NCBI GenBank assembly: GCA_009885995.1
Contig: VFJQ01000035.1
Span: forward strand, 31,162-95,161
DNA: 64,000 nt
From: Verrucomicrobiota bacterium
GTDB lineage: Bacteria; Verrucomicrobiota; Verrucomicrobiia; Chthoniobacterales; Chthoniobacteraceae
Direction: 5' to 3'
Both the position numbers and the translations under genes were made by a program. Under the pieces are notes generated by a model. The model worked only from the letters and a program-made list of their open reading frames with translations, was not told the origin of the DNA and searched no databases. Of the stretch, positions 26,976 to 35,424 are shown piece by piece; position 1 is the first letter of the stretch, and each line of letters opens with the position of its first letter.

Positions 26976-27263
26976 AGGAGACTGTTGAAATACTCTCCAC
27001 CGCGGTCATTCCGAGCGGAGCGCCGCAGCGGGCGAAGGTGGCGCGGCGCGCAGTCGAGGAACCCCGTGGAATGACGAGCGGCTCCCACAACGAGCAGGCA
27101 TCAGCTTTTGCGGCCACATCGTCCGGACCCTCCACGGGGTTTGTGCCGCCCGCCTCCGCCCACGGCACTGTGCCTTCGGCGCTCTCGACTGCGTTCCGCC
27201 CGCCTTTCCGCCTTCACTTCGCTCGGAATGACTCCGTTGTGAGGTTTTTCAACAGGCTGCTAG
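26974..27263 (+). mobile_element. Second MITE-like inverted-repeat element
   Basis: CTAGGAGACTGTTGAAATACTC (26974-26995) and GAGGTTTTTCAACAGGCTGC plus TAG (27241-27263) form imperfect terminal inverted repeats that begin and end in CTAG. Inner arms TCATTCCGAGCGGAG and CTTCGCTCGGAATGA are also inverted. It abuts the previous element, sharing its CTA. No credible gene is inside. The remaining 27264-27405 holds nothing I can identify. Confidence 0.7.
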
Positions 27264-27405
27264 GGCAGGGAAGCCGCGCCGCGGGCTCTTCAGCGCAGCG
27301 TTTCCTCCATCCAAACGCCCGATCGCGCCGGCAGAAAAACGGATGTGCTCCCGCCCCGCCCGCCTAGTCTCCGCGGCCTTTTGATCCTCACTGAAATCGA
27401 GGCCC

Positions 27406-27582
27406 ATGAAAACCCTCCGCCTCCTCGCCCTGCTCCTGTGCAGCCTCGCCCCGCTCCTCCACGCGCAGAGCGGGCTGACGCGGCTGGGGGAGTTTAAGCC
27501 CGATGAGACGGCCGACGGGAACGACTCCGGCACTTTTTCACATCGCTCCCGCACCGCTACCGTGCTCCCTTCCCACCCATGA
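27406..27582 (+). repeat. Signal-peptide repeat, copy 1 (truncated gene start)
   Basis: The first ~90 bases repeat the start of the full gene at 30440 (six differences in 91 by eye), encoding MKTLRLLALLLCSLAPLLHA then QSGLTRLGEF. The frame then runs on through unrelated sequence (KPDETADGNDSGT...LPSHP) to a TGA that overlaps the next gene's ATG (ATGA at 27579). The 58-residue product would be a secreted stub. Whether it is made for its own sake or only couples translation to the antitoxin is unknown. Confidence 0.8.
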
Positions 27583-27785
27583 GCACCGTCACCGCCATCT
27601 ACGAAAACGGCGTCTTCCGCCCGCTGGAGAAGGTCGATCTGCCGGAGCACGCGCGCGTCGAAATCACCGTGGACGATCAGCCACCGTCAAACTCTGGGTC
27701 CTCCGATCCCGTGCGCGCCGTGCTGGCCTGGCGCTACGACGGTGAGCCACACGATGCCGCGCGCGTCGATCCGGCCCGCAAATGA
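27579..27785 (+). CDS. AF2212-like (DUF104) antitoxin
   Basis: A 68-residue protein beginning MSTVTAIYENGVFRPLEKVD and continuing LPEHARVEITVDD. This is the hallmark beta-hairpin start of the DUF104 antitoxin family, whose partners are PIN toxins. The C-terminal part (AWRYDGEPHDAARVDPARK) would bind the toxin. The ATG overlaps the stop of signal-peptide copy 1 and its TGA overlaps the toxin ATG (ATGA), so three frames are coupled. Confidence 0.85.
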   Translation: MSTVTAIYENGVFRPLEKVDLPEHARVEITVDDQPPSNSGSSDPVRAVLAWRYDGEPHDAARVDPARK

Positions 27786-28181
27786 GCCGGGTTTTTCTCG
27801 ACTCGTCCGGCCTCATCGCGCTCTGGAACCGGCGCGACCAGTGGCACGAAACCGCCGTCCGCGCTTATGCACGCCATCGATCCCGCCGCGCGCTTTCTCA
27901 CGCACACCTACGTGATCGCCGAATGCGCCAACGCTTTCGCCCGCAGCGAGCTTCGTCAACGGCTGGTGATTTTGGGCGACGACCTCGCCGCGCAAGACGC
28001 GCTCATCTTTCCCAGCGATGCTGATTGGTCCGAAGCGTGGGAAGCGTTTCACGGCGGCCACCCCGGCGCGCCGAGTCTTACTGATGAACTCTCCTTCGCC
28101 GTCATGCGCCGGCTTGGCTTGCGGCGGGCCTTCACGAATGACGGGCACTTCGCGGATGCGGGGTTCGAGCCGATGTTTTAG
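27782..28181 (+). pseudogene. PIN-domain toxin, frameshifted
   Basis: The start MSRVFLDSSGLIALWNRRDQ carries the first PIN Asp. At about 27866 the frame shifts by one base, and the rest continues in another frame: AIDPAARFLTHTYVIAECANAF, then SLTDELSFAVMRRLGL and RAFTNDGHFADAGFEPMF with the remaining acidic residues. Joined, the protein would be about 132 residues, normal for VapC. A single indel in GCTTATGCACGCC explains it. The toxin is presumably inactive while its antitoxin is intact. Confidence 0.8.
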
Positions 28182-28201
28182 AAGACCATACCCACCAGAC
28201 C

Positions 28202-28285
28202 ATGAAAACCCACCGCCTCCTCGCCCTGCTCCTGTGCGGCCTCGCTGGATTCTCGGGACTTGTCACAGGCGCGGTCGCGACGTAG
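28202..28285 (+). repeat. Signal-peptide repeat, copy 2 (shortest)
   Basis: Begins ATGAAAACCCACCGCCTCCT 20 bases after the previous toxin stop. It matches the other copies for about 44 bases (MKTHRLLALLLCGLA) and then diverges to GFSGLVTGAVAT and TAG. The 27-residue product would be only a signal peptide. The next antitoxin starts 25 bases downstream. Confidence 0.75.
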
Positions 28286-28310
28286 CTCACTCCACCGCAT
28301 TTGCATCATC

Positions 28311-28511
28311 ATGAGCCAGACCACGACCGCCGTTCTCGATCAGATCAAAGCCCTCCCGGAACACGAGCAGCGCGAGCTTTTCGCCGCCCTTGCGCCCCTC
28401 GCCGAGGCCGTCCGTATCCCGGAGCGGAGATCGTTGAGAGGCTTGCTCGCTGGCAGTGGGGCCGGCGCCGCGCTGCTCAGCGAGCGCGAACGGGAGCGCC
28501 GTCGTGGATGA
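28311..28511 (+). CDS. Small antitoxin of second cassette
   Basis: A 66-residue protein beginning MSQTTTAVLDQIKALPEHEQ with a helical EHEQRELFAAL segment and a basic C-terminus (SERERERRRG). Helical antitoxins of this shape commonly precede PIN toxins. Its TGA lies inside the start region of the toxin (GTG at 28504), an eight-base overlap. It is not related in sequence to the other antitoxins of the array. Confidence 0.7.
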   Translation: MSQTTTAVLDQIKALPEHEQRELFAALAPLAEAVRIPERRSLRGLLAGSGAGAALLSERERERRRG

Positions 28512-28923
28512 GCCCATCCTCCTCGACACCTCCGCCATCTTCGCCCTTGCCGAAAATGAGCCCGGTGCTGACGAAGTCGAAGCGATCCTGAGCCGGGCCG
28601 AGGCCGGGGAAGTCCGGCTCCACGCCTCCTTCGTCACCCTCACCGAACTCGACTACATCACCACGCAAGAGCGAGGCCCGGAAGCCGCCGCCACACTCCT
28701 CGCGATCGTGCGCGCCTGGCCCCTGCGCTGGCACCACTCCGACGACGCTCTCTGCGCCGAAGCCGCCACGCTCAAGGCCGCGCACCGCATTTCCTTCGCC
28801 GACGCCTTCGTCGCCGCCACCGCGCTGCTTTGCGCCGCGCGTCTCGTCCACCGCGACCCCGAGTTGGACGCCCTCGCTGCCTTTCTGCCTACGCAAATGC
28901 TCCCTCCGAAGACGACCACCTGA
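28504..28923 (+). CDS. PIN-domain toxin (VapC-like), intact
   Basis: A 139-residue protein from a GTG at 28504. Motifs are ILLDTSAIFALAENEPGADE (first Asp), the Glu in TLTELDYITTQE, FADAFVAATALL (Asp) and LVHRDPELDAL (Asp). All four PIN acidic positions are present and the frame is unbroken, making this the only array toxin that looks fully functional. The gene ends 18 bases before signal-peptide copy 3. Confidence 0.88.
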   Translation: MDEPILLDTSAIFALAENEPGADEVEAILSRAEAGEVRLHASFVTLTELDYITTQERGPEAAATLLAIVRAWPLRWHHSDDALCAEAATLKAAHRISFADAFVAATALLCAARLVHRDPELDALAAFLPTQMLPPKTTT

Positions 28924-28941
28924 ACCTCTCACCAGCCCGCT

Positions 28942-29121
28942 ATGAACTCCCTCCGCCTCCTCGCCCTGCTCCTGTGCAGCCTCGCCCCGCTCCTCCACGC
29001 GCAGAGCGGGCTCACGCGGCTGGGGGAGTTTCGGGTGAATACGACAACGACTAGCGGGGGGCGGCACCATCACTCTTTGCATCGCTGTCATGCCGCTTTC
29101 ATGCTCCCTTCACATCTATGA
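28942..29121 (+). repeat. Signal-peptide repeat, copy 3
   Basis: The first ~90 bases match copy 1 with about three differences (MNSLRLLALLLCSLAPLLHA then QSGLTRLGEF). This copy extends further into the parent gene (RVNTTTTSG) before diverging. The frame ends HAAFMLPSHL at a TGA overlapping the next ATG (ATGA at 29118), exactly as in copy 1. The 30 bases before that junction resemble the matching part of copy 1 (CATCGCT...GCTCCCTTC). Confidence 0.8.
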
Positions 29122-29347
29122 GCAAGCTCGCCACCGAACTCGACTCCCGCCTGCGCAAGCTCGATCCCGCGGCCCAGGCGCACATCGAAGCCCTCCTGCG
29201 CGAAGCCCTCGCCCTCGCCGAATCCAAGCCGGTCCAACTCAGCGGATCATGGCCCCCCGGATACTTCGAGCAAACCGCGGCGCGTTCGCCGGAGAACCTC
29301 TGGAGCGACCCGTGCAGAGCCCCTTGGAAACCCGTGAGCGCTGGTAA
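29118..29347 (+). pseudogene. Antitoxin of third cassette, frameshifted
   Basis: Starts MSKLATELDSRLRKLDPAAQ with an AHIEALLREALALAE helix, then SWPPGYFEQTA. A one-base loss near 29277 shifts the frame; the natural C-terminus AFAGEPLERPVQSPLETRER W continues in another frame to a TAA at 29345-29347. That TAA overlaps the toxin ATG (TAATG), so the original reading ended there. Without correction the translated product has an unrelated basic tail. Confidence 0.7.
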
Positions 29348-29759
29348 TGGCCCGGCTACTCGATACGAATGCGTGGATTCACTACCTGAAGAATCCACAC
29401 AGTCTCATTCGCACCCGACTCGAACAGCTCGCGCCCGCCGACATCGTCTCCTGCTCCATCGTCCGCGCCGAGTTGCTGCACGGCGCGCTGAAATACGGCC
29501 AGCCGGAACGCCGTGCCGCCCTCGTGGTTCAGACTCTCGCGCCCTACGCCTCCCTGCCCTTCGGTGATTCCGCTGCCGGGCATTATGCCCGCCTCCGACA
29601 CGATCTCGAAACTCGCGGCTGCATCATCGGCCCACACGATCTGCTCATCGCCGCGATCTGCCTGCCCACGGCCTGACGCTGGTCTCATCGAACACAGCCG
29701 AGTTCAGCAGAGTGGCAAACCTGCGCGTCGAAGACTGGCTCGCCCTCGCGCCCTCGTAA
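29347..29759 (+). pseudogene. PIN-domain toxin (VapC), frameshifted near its end
   Basis: MARLLDTNAWIHYLKNPHSL carries the first Asp; IVRAELLHGA has the Glu, and GCIIGPHDLLIAAICL the third acidic site. At about 29670 a missing base ends the frame at CLPTA. The expected C-terminus HGLTLVSSNTAEFSRVANLR then VEDWLALAP is present in the next frame to a TAA at 29757-29759. The lost segment holds the SSNTAEF motif and the last strand, so the toxin is probably inactive. Confidence 0.82.
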
Positions 29760-29768
29760 ACCATCGCC

Positions 29769-29861
29769 ATGAAAACCCTCCGCGTCCTCGCCCTGCTCCT
29801 GTGCGGCCTCGCCCCGCTCCTCCACGCGCAGACCGGGCTCACGCGGCTGGGGGAGTTTTGA
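29769..29861 (+). repeat. Signal-peptide repeat, copy 4
   Basis: Ten bases after the previous toxin. MKTLRVLALLLCGLAPLLHA then QTGLTRLGEF followed directly by TGA. Homology to copy 5 stops at the GGGGAGTTT that ends this segment. The 30-residue product would be a signal peptide plus ten residues. The next gene starts 70 bases downstream. Confidence 0.8.
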
Positions 29862-29931
29862 TCGATTCGACCACCGCGAACGCAACACTCGCACCTTGCG
29901 ACGCCACTCCATTTCCCCTAGCCTCCGACGC

Positions 29932-30153
29932 ATGATCCTCATCCGCTTCGCCGATTCGCAGATGGAGAAACGCGCCCTTGGCTATCTTGCTGGCCGCTTT
30001 TCTGGCAAGACTTGGACCACTGGCGAGACGCTGGTGCCCGAGGAGGCGCTGCCGCATCTCGCCGCGGAAGGCATCACCTTTAGCGTCGCAGGCCGCCTCC
30101 CCTACGAACGTGCGTATGCGCCGCTACGAGATTCTTCTCCCGCTTCGGTTTAA
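29932..30153 (+). CDS. Small unknown protein, first gene of fourth cassette
   Basis: A 73-residue protein beginning MILIRFADSQMEKRALGYLA with GRFSGKTWTTGETLVPEEAL. No DNA-binding motif is obvious. It overlaps the next gene by 38 bases in another frame. Its size and position match the antitoxins in the other cassettes, and I have the impression that such gene pairs recur in other bacteria. A toxin-antitoxin role is an inference from the array, not from a motif. Confidence 0.5.
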   Translation: MILIRFADSQMEKRALGYLAGRFSGKTWTTGETLVPEEALPHLAAEGITFSVAGRLPYERAYAPLRDSSPASV

Positions 30154-30425
30154 CGACGGCTCACCCGTTTCCGACCTTCTCGTCGGCGAGGTGCTCGTCA
30201 GCATCCGCGAGCGGTTCGGCGCAGCCTCCTTCGAGACGCAAGACCATTCGCGGAGTCTGGCAGCACGAAGGTGAAGTCTATCGCGATGACCTCGTGCGGA
30301 TCTTTGCCGATGTGGCGGACTCCACCGAAAACCGCGCGTGGTTTCTTCAGCTAAAAGAGCGGCTCAAGCGCGACTTTGACCAACTCGACATCTGGATGAT
30401 CACGCACCCGATCGAAGTGCTCTAA
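30116..30425 (+). pseudogene. Second gene of fourth cassette, frameshifted
   Basis: Begins MRRYEILLPLRFNDGSPVSD with LLVGEVLVSIRERFGAASFE. Near 30243 the frame shifts and continues TIRGVWQHEGEVYRDDLVRI, then LKERLKRDFDQLDIWM and ITHPIEVL to a TAA at 30423-30425. Rejoined it is about 102 residues, alpha/beta, with no PIN acidic pattern. It takes the place of a toxin gene but is a different family of unknown activity. It ends 14 bases before copy 5. Confidence 0.6.
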
Positions 30426-30439
30426 ACTCTCCCACCGCC

Positions 30440-33400
30440 ATGAACCACCTCCGCCTCCTCGCCCTGCTCCTGTGCAGCCTCGCCCCACTCCTCCACGCGC
30501 AGACCGGGCTCACGCGGCTGGGGGAGTTTAAGGTGAACACGACTACGAGTGGCGATCAGGACTTCGCGGCGGTTTCCGGCAATAAGGATGGATTCGTTAT
30601 CGTGTGGAGAAGCGCCAGCGGTTCCGGCTACGACATCAAGGCGCAACTCTACAATTCAGCCGCTTCGCCCGTCGGTTCCGAAATCAGCGTCGCAACCGGG
30701 CTGAGCAATCTGAACGCCTTCCATGCATGGCCTGCGGCTGCGATGAACGCCCGCGGAGAATTTGTCATTACGTGGAGCGATTTTTCGGCCTCTACCGGTT
30801 CATCCTACATCATTCGGGCGCGACGGTTCGACCGTTTGGGAAATCCCGTGGGCGGTGTGTTCCAGGCCGATTCCGCACCGAATACCAACCAAAATATTCC
30901 CGCGGTGGCTTTCGATGACGACGTGCAGAACCCGCAATTTGTCATCGCATGGCAGCGATACAATCAGGATGGCCCCTCTTCCATCTACTTCCAACGTTTC
31001 GCCATCAATGGCGCGAGCAACACGCCCTTGGGCAGCGAAACTCGGGCTAATGATTCGACTTTAGGCAAGAACGAGAGCCCTTCGATCGATTGCACTCCAG
31101 GTGGCGATTTTGTGATCTGTTGGACCGAGAACTCGGGAACGAGCGGCACTAAGGTCAAAGCCCGCCGTTTCACGAAATCTGGCGTTCCAGTCGATCCACA
31201 AGACATCACCGTGGCCTCCGAGGCTCAGACCGTCCTAACCTATCCTGCCGTCGCCGTCGTCCCCGACGGGCGGTTCGTCGTTGTTTGGGACGGTAATCGC
31301 GGGAGCACGGGCAACGATGTGTTTGCGCAACGTTTCGCCGCGGACGGAACGGCTGCTGGTGGAGCAATTCCGGTCAATGCGGGGACATCGGGCGATCAAC
31401 GCGATGCGTCGGTTGCCGTCGACCCCGCTGGAAACTTCACCGTGGTCTGGGGGAGCGATTCGGCAGACGGAAACGGCGATGCGGTGGCTTGCCGGCAGTT
31501 CGACTCATCCGGCACGCCGCTCACGGCGTTCGATGTCGTCGTCAATTCATATACGGCGGGCAATCAACGTCCGATATATTTTAACAAGGCGGCCATGGTG
31601 GACGAGGACGGAAATCTTGTCGTCGCTTGGCAAAGCGCCGCACAGGACGGCAGCGGCACCGGCATCTACGCGGACAAGTTCTACCTCCCCAACCAAGGCC
31701 CGCCGCTGACGGAGTTTCGGGTGAATACGACGACGACGGGGGATCAAACATTGCCCTCCATCGCCACGATGCCGGATGGACGTTTCGTAGCAGTCTGGCG
31801 TGGGTTCAGTGGATCTGGAAACAATGCGATCTTCGGCCAGCGGTTCGATGCCGCGGGGCGACGATTCGGTCCGGAGTTCATCGTCAACACCTCGTTGCCA
31901 GCCAGCGAGTCTTACGGTAATCCCCAATCGCTCTCGCTCGCTCCGCGTGTTGCCTTCGATTCCAACGCGGGGTTTACGGTCGTTTGGGTTGCTGCGAGCG
32001 ATGGAAGTAGTCTTGGCATTGTCGGGCGAAGCTTCCCTTGGAATCCCCAAGCCGCGGCCGGCAGCGAATTCCCGGTGACGCTCGGTTCACTAGCCACTGG
32101 CCACCAGTCTCAGCCGAGCATCGCGGTCGCACCAGATGGCCGATTTGCCGTGGCTTGGCTGCGCTATGAAGAAAGCGGGGAAATCGTTCAACGACCCTAC
32201 ATCCAGTTTTTCGCGGCCAACGGCACTCCGGGCACAAGCGCTGAGCTAGGCGTCAATTTCGGCTACGAGCAGGTAGTCGCCTACTCCCCTCTCGGGCGCT
32301 TCATAGTGGCTTGGCGGCAAAGCGCCCCACCGCCAGGAAGCCTGAACCTGCGTTTGCATGAATTCGATCTGCAGGGTGTATTCCTCCGTGATCTTCTGTT
32401 TGTGGACGACCCCGGCGATGGCCTGCAAGAGTCCCCCAGCCTGGCCATCCAAGGTGATGGGTCGATGATCGTAGCTTGGGAGACTGTCGGGACGGAAGGT
32501 AACGGGACAAGCGCTGTTCATGCGCAAAGGCTCGATGCAAATGCCGGTCGAATCGGCGCCAGCTTTCGCGTCAATACTTTCACTCTGGGTGATCAAATTG
32601 CGTCGTCCGTAGCGGGCGGGCCGGGTAGCGACTTCATCGTCTGCTATCGTAGTCCCGGGCTCGACGGCAGCGGGCAGACCGTCGCAGCTCAACGCTTCAC
32701 GAGCGGATCGGGCACACCGCAGAAAGACGGATCCGAGATCGTGGTGAATCAATTCAAGAATGGCGATCAAAGTTCTTCCGGCAGGCAAGGGGCCATCGTC
32801 ACCGATGCTTTTGGCAATTACGTCATCGTCTGGCAGAGCGAGAATCAGGACGGCAGCGGCTACGGGGTGTATGCGACGAAGGTGTTCGTCATCACGCCGC
32901 CGGTGGTGACGACGGGGGAGGCGACAAATCGGACGGCGAGCACGGCGACGCTGAACGGGACGGTGACGCCGAATGATGTGGCGGTGGATGTGAGCTTCGA
33001 GCTGGCGGAGAGCGAGGCGGGGCTGGACACGGCGGGTGTGACGACGACTCCGGCGGTGCCGGCGAGCCTGGCCGCGGGCCTCACGACGCCGCAGGCGGTG
33101 AGCAAAGCATTCACCGGCCTCACGCTCGGTATCGGCAATACGCAGAAGACTTACTACTACCGCACCAAGGCCACGCCGAGCGGGGGCGCGCCGATCTACG
33201 GGGAGACGGTCGCTTTCACCGTGGAGAATACGCCGCCGGAGGCGATGAACGATACGTTCATCATCCTCGGCAATGAAGCGCTCGATCCGATCAAGCAATT
33301 CACCGCCAGCGGCACGCCTGGGCGCGACACGGATGCGGACCCGGGCGACACGCTCAAGATCGTCTTCGTGAACGCACCCACGGTGGCGCTGCTCGGCACG

Positions 33401-34714
33401 CCGGCGATCAACCCGGACCAGAAGTCGATCACCTACAACTCCGGCGATCTTTTCGAGGGCGAGCCGGGCGGGGACAGCTTCAGCTACACGATCGAGGATT
33501 CCCGTGGCGCGCAGGCCACGGCGGTGGTGCGGGTCTTTCATGTGCGCACGGTTGCGGGGTTGTATTCGGGCCTCATCGGCGCCGATGGCGGCGGCACGGC
33601 GTCCGGGCGGCTGGATGTGATGCTCACGCGGCTCGGGCAGGTGACGGGCTCCTTCAAGTGGCAGGGCCAGCTCTATACCTTCAAGAACTCGCCGCTGGGT
33701 CCGGACGGGACTTTGACCGTGAGCAAGCCGAAGGTGGATGGCGGCGGTGCGGTGCTCGGCATCACGCTCACGCTCAACCCGACGACGAAGATCCTCACCG
33801 GCAAGCTCACGGATAACTCGACGGATCCCGCCACCGTGGCGGATGCGGAGGTGACGGGCGCGGCGTCGGTGGACGACCTCGCGCTGGAGGATCTGCCCGC
33901 GCCGGGGACGTATTCAGCCTACATCGACCCGGGAACCGTGAGCGCCGCCGCGCCGGAGATCGCGCCGGAAGCGGGCGCGCCGGTGCTGCCGCGCGGGCTG
34001 GGCTTTTCGCAGATCATCGTGAAGGGGAAAGCGACGAGCCGCTCGCGGCCTGCGCGCACCGTGGGGCGGATGCCGGACGATCGGCCGTTCAGCAGCGGCT
34101 CGCGCGCCCTCATCCGCGCGCTGCGCGCGGCCACCGGCCAGGCGAAGTATCCGCTCTACGTGGACAACCTCTACCCGCGCTTGCGCAACGCGCAGGACCG
34201 CCTGGAGAGCGGTGGCGTGGTGAGCGGCGATCTCGGCTTCACCCGCACGGGCAGCCAGTTCGACTCGGACTTGAACTGGGAACGCCGCGCGAACCCGACC
34301 GCGCCGCGTTTCCAAGGCGGCATCCGCGGGCTCACCGCCGTGCTGAACGCGATCCGCTACGGACGCCCGCCCGCGGGCGCACTGCCCATAGGCATCCGCG
34401 GCGAGAACAACCCGAACGCGAAGCTCGACCTGCGTGAGGGTGACCTCGGCGGCACGTCCACGCAGTCTTTTCGGCTCACGCGTTCCGGCAGCGGCGGCGT
34501 GCGGGTGCAGGTGTTGGGAGTGAACCCGCAATCCCTAAAACTCTCGGTGAGCGCGAACGGCGGGAAGTTCAGCGGCAGCTTCATTCACCCCGCCGACGCC
34601 GCCCTGCCCAAGCCGCCGCGGACGAAGTTCAACGGCGTCTTCAAAGCCCAGGACGGTCAGGGCGTCTTCACCGGGCCGACGACGACCGGGCGCATCCAGG
34701 TCCTCGCGCAGTAG
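30440..34714 (+). CDS. Very large secreted protein (signal-peptide copy 5, full gene)
   Basis: A 1424-residue protein with a signal peptide (MNHLRLLALLLCSLAPLLHA). Residues about 25-815 consist of repeated ~45-55 residue units with the pattern D-G-FVV-W-S, A-RF-A-G-P-G and DG-GD, typical of bacterial seven-bladed repeat domains. The segment LTEFRVNTTTTGDQ at 31713 repeats the mature N-terminus. A fibronectin-III-like module (about 815-930) and a cadherin-like domain (about 930-1030) follow, then a beta-rich C-terminal part. No sorting motif is visible. It is the only complete member of the five-copy family and shares architecture with the 18759 protein. Confidence 0.85.
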   Translation: MNHLRLLALLLCSLAPLLHAQTGLTRLGEFKVNTTTSGDQDFAAVSGNKDGFVIVWRSASGSGYDIKAQLYNSAASPVGSEISVATGLSNLNAFHAWPAAAMNARGEFVITWSDFSASTGSSYIIRARRFDRLGNPVGGVFQADSAPNTNQNIPAVAFDDDVQNPQFVIAWQRYNQDGPSSIYFQRFAINGASNTPLGSETRANDSTLGKNESPSIDCTPGGDFVICWTENSGTSGTKVKARRFTKSGVPVDPQDITVASEAQTVLTYPAVAVVPDGRFVVVWDGNRGSTGNDVFAQRFAADGTAAGGAIPVNAGTSGDQRDASVAVDPAGNFTVVWGSDSADGNGDAVACRQFDSSGTPLTAFDVVVNSYTAGNQRPIYFNKAAMVDEDGNLVVAWQSAAQDGSGTGIYADKFYLPNQGPPLTEFRVNTTTTGDQTLPSIATMPDGRFVAVWRGFSGSGNNAIFGQRFDAAGRRFGPEFIVNTSLPASESYGNPQSLSLAPRVAFDSNAGFTVVWVAASDGSSLGIVGRSFPWNPQAAAGSEFPVTLGSLATGHQSQPSIAVAPDGRFAVAWLRYEESGEIVQRPYIQFFAANGTPGTSAELGVNFGYEQVVAYSPLGRFIVAWRQSAPPPGSLNLRLHEFDLQGVFLRDLLFVDDPGDGLQESPSLAIQGDGSMIVAWETVGTEGNGTSAVHAQRLDANAGRIGASFRVNTFTLGDQIASSVAGGPGSDFIVCYRSPGLDGSGQTVAAQRFTSGSGTPQKDGSEIVVNQFKNGDQSSSGRQGAIVTDAFGNYVIVWQSENQDGSGYGVYATKVFVITPPVVTTGEATNRTASTATLNGTVTPNDVAVDVSFELAESEAGLDTAGVTTTPAVPASLAAGLTTPQAVSKAFTGLTLGIGNTQKTYYYRTKATPSGGAPIYGETVAFTVENTPPEAMNDTFIILGNEALDPIKQFTASGTPGRDTDADPGDTLKIVFVNAPTVALLGTPAINPDQKSITYNSGDLFEGEPGGDSFSYTIEDSRGAQATAVVRVFHVRTVAGLYSGLIGADGGGTASGRLDVMLTRLGQVTGSFKWQGQLYTFKNSPLGPDGTLTVSKPKVDGGGAVLGITLTLNPTTKILTGKLTDNSTDPATVADAEVTGAASVDDLALEDLPAPGTYSAYIDPGTVSAAAPEIAPEAGAPVLPRGLGFSQIIVKGKATSRSRPARTVGRMPDDRPFSSGSRALIRALRAATGQAKYPLYVDNLYPRLRNAQDRLESGGVVSGDLGFTRTGSQFDSDLNWERRANPTAPRFQGGIRGLTAVLNAIRYGRPPAGALPIGIRGENNPNAKLDLREGDLGGTSTQSFRLTRSGSGGVRVQVLGVNPQSLKLSVSANGGKFSGSFIHPADAALPKPPRTKFNGVFKAQDGQGVFTGPTTTGRIQVLAQ

Positions 34715-34801
34715 CGAAGTAGCGCAGTGGCTCCCTAGCCGCTGAGGCATCAGGGAAAGGCGGGTTGAACGTGGTGCGGGCTACCCTACTGTCCGCGCGC
34801 C

Positions 34802-35326
34802 ATGCTCAGCGAAGACAGCTTTCAATACGCCATCGAAAACACACGCGTCGTGCGTGCGCCCGAGCAGCGCATCCAGACGTTCGGCAGCACGAGCTTCCGC
34901 TTCTTCCTCGTGAGCGAGCTGATGGATTCGGTGAACAAAGTGCGCGTGCGCGATGGGCGGCTGCACGCGGAGCGGCCGGCGCTCATCACGCCCGAATACG
35001 TGCGCGAGCACATGCTCGAAGGCTTCGGGGAAAAGGCGCAAGAGTTCCTCGGCTGGCTCGAGGATCACACGCGCGATCTTGCCATCCTCAAATACGGGTT
35101 CCAGTTCAAGAAGACCGACATCAGCGAGGAGATCGTCCATTGCCCGCTCGAAGACGTGGTCGGACGGCTCAACGAAGAACTCGCGCGCCGCGCGGACCCG
35201 ATGAGCACGATCATCCAGGGCGTCGATGAAGGCTGGGAGGTCTGCCTGCTCAAGTTTACGGCCGACTTGATCCAAGCCTCCTCGCCGGGGAATCTCGGCG
35301 ACTGGAAGCGGCGCGGACTTCTGTGA
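34802..35326 (+). CDS. Conserved-looking hypothetical protein
   Basis: A 174-residue soluble protein beginning MLSEDSFQYAIENTRVVRAP. It has a central helix pair (EYVREHMLEGFGEKAQEFLG) and the acidic segment TDISEEIVHCPLEDVVGRL. The C-terminus is WEVCLLKFTADLIQASSPGN. No known domain is recognised. It is preceded by an 87-base gap without obvious signals and followed by the hairpin at 35355. Confidence 0.6.
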   Translation: MLSEDSFQYAIENTRVVRAPEQRIQTFGSTSFRFFLVSELMDSVNKVRVRDGRLHAERPALITPEYVREHMLEGFGEKAQEFLGWLEDHTRDLAILKYGFQFKKTDISEEIVHCPLEDVVGRLNEELARRADPMSTIIQGVDEGWEVCLLKFTADLIQASSPGNLGDWKRRGLL

Positions 35327-35354
35327 ATGGAGATCGGAGCAGAGGGCAGGGGGA

Positions 35355-35373
35355 GAAGACGCGGCGCGTCTTC
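35355..35373 (+). terminator. GC-rich hairpin, possible terminator
   Basis: GAAGACGC-GGC-GCGTCTTC is a perfect eight-base-pair stem with a three-base loop, 29 bases after the stop of the 34.8-kb gene and before the LysM gene. No T-run follows, so it is not a classical intrinsic terminator; it may stabilise the 3' end of the message. Confidence 0.35.
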
Positions 35374-35424
35374 GTCATTCCCAATAGTCCGCGAGTTCGT
35401 TAATCCGTAAGCCGTCAGTTTTCG

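Noticed and set aside
27406..30530. Integron cassette array with attC sites
   Set aside because: No paired GTTRRRY/RYYYAAC sites or integron integrase were seen; the repeated segment is a gene start, not an attC.
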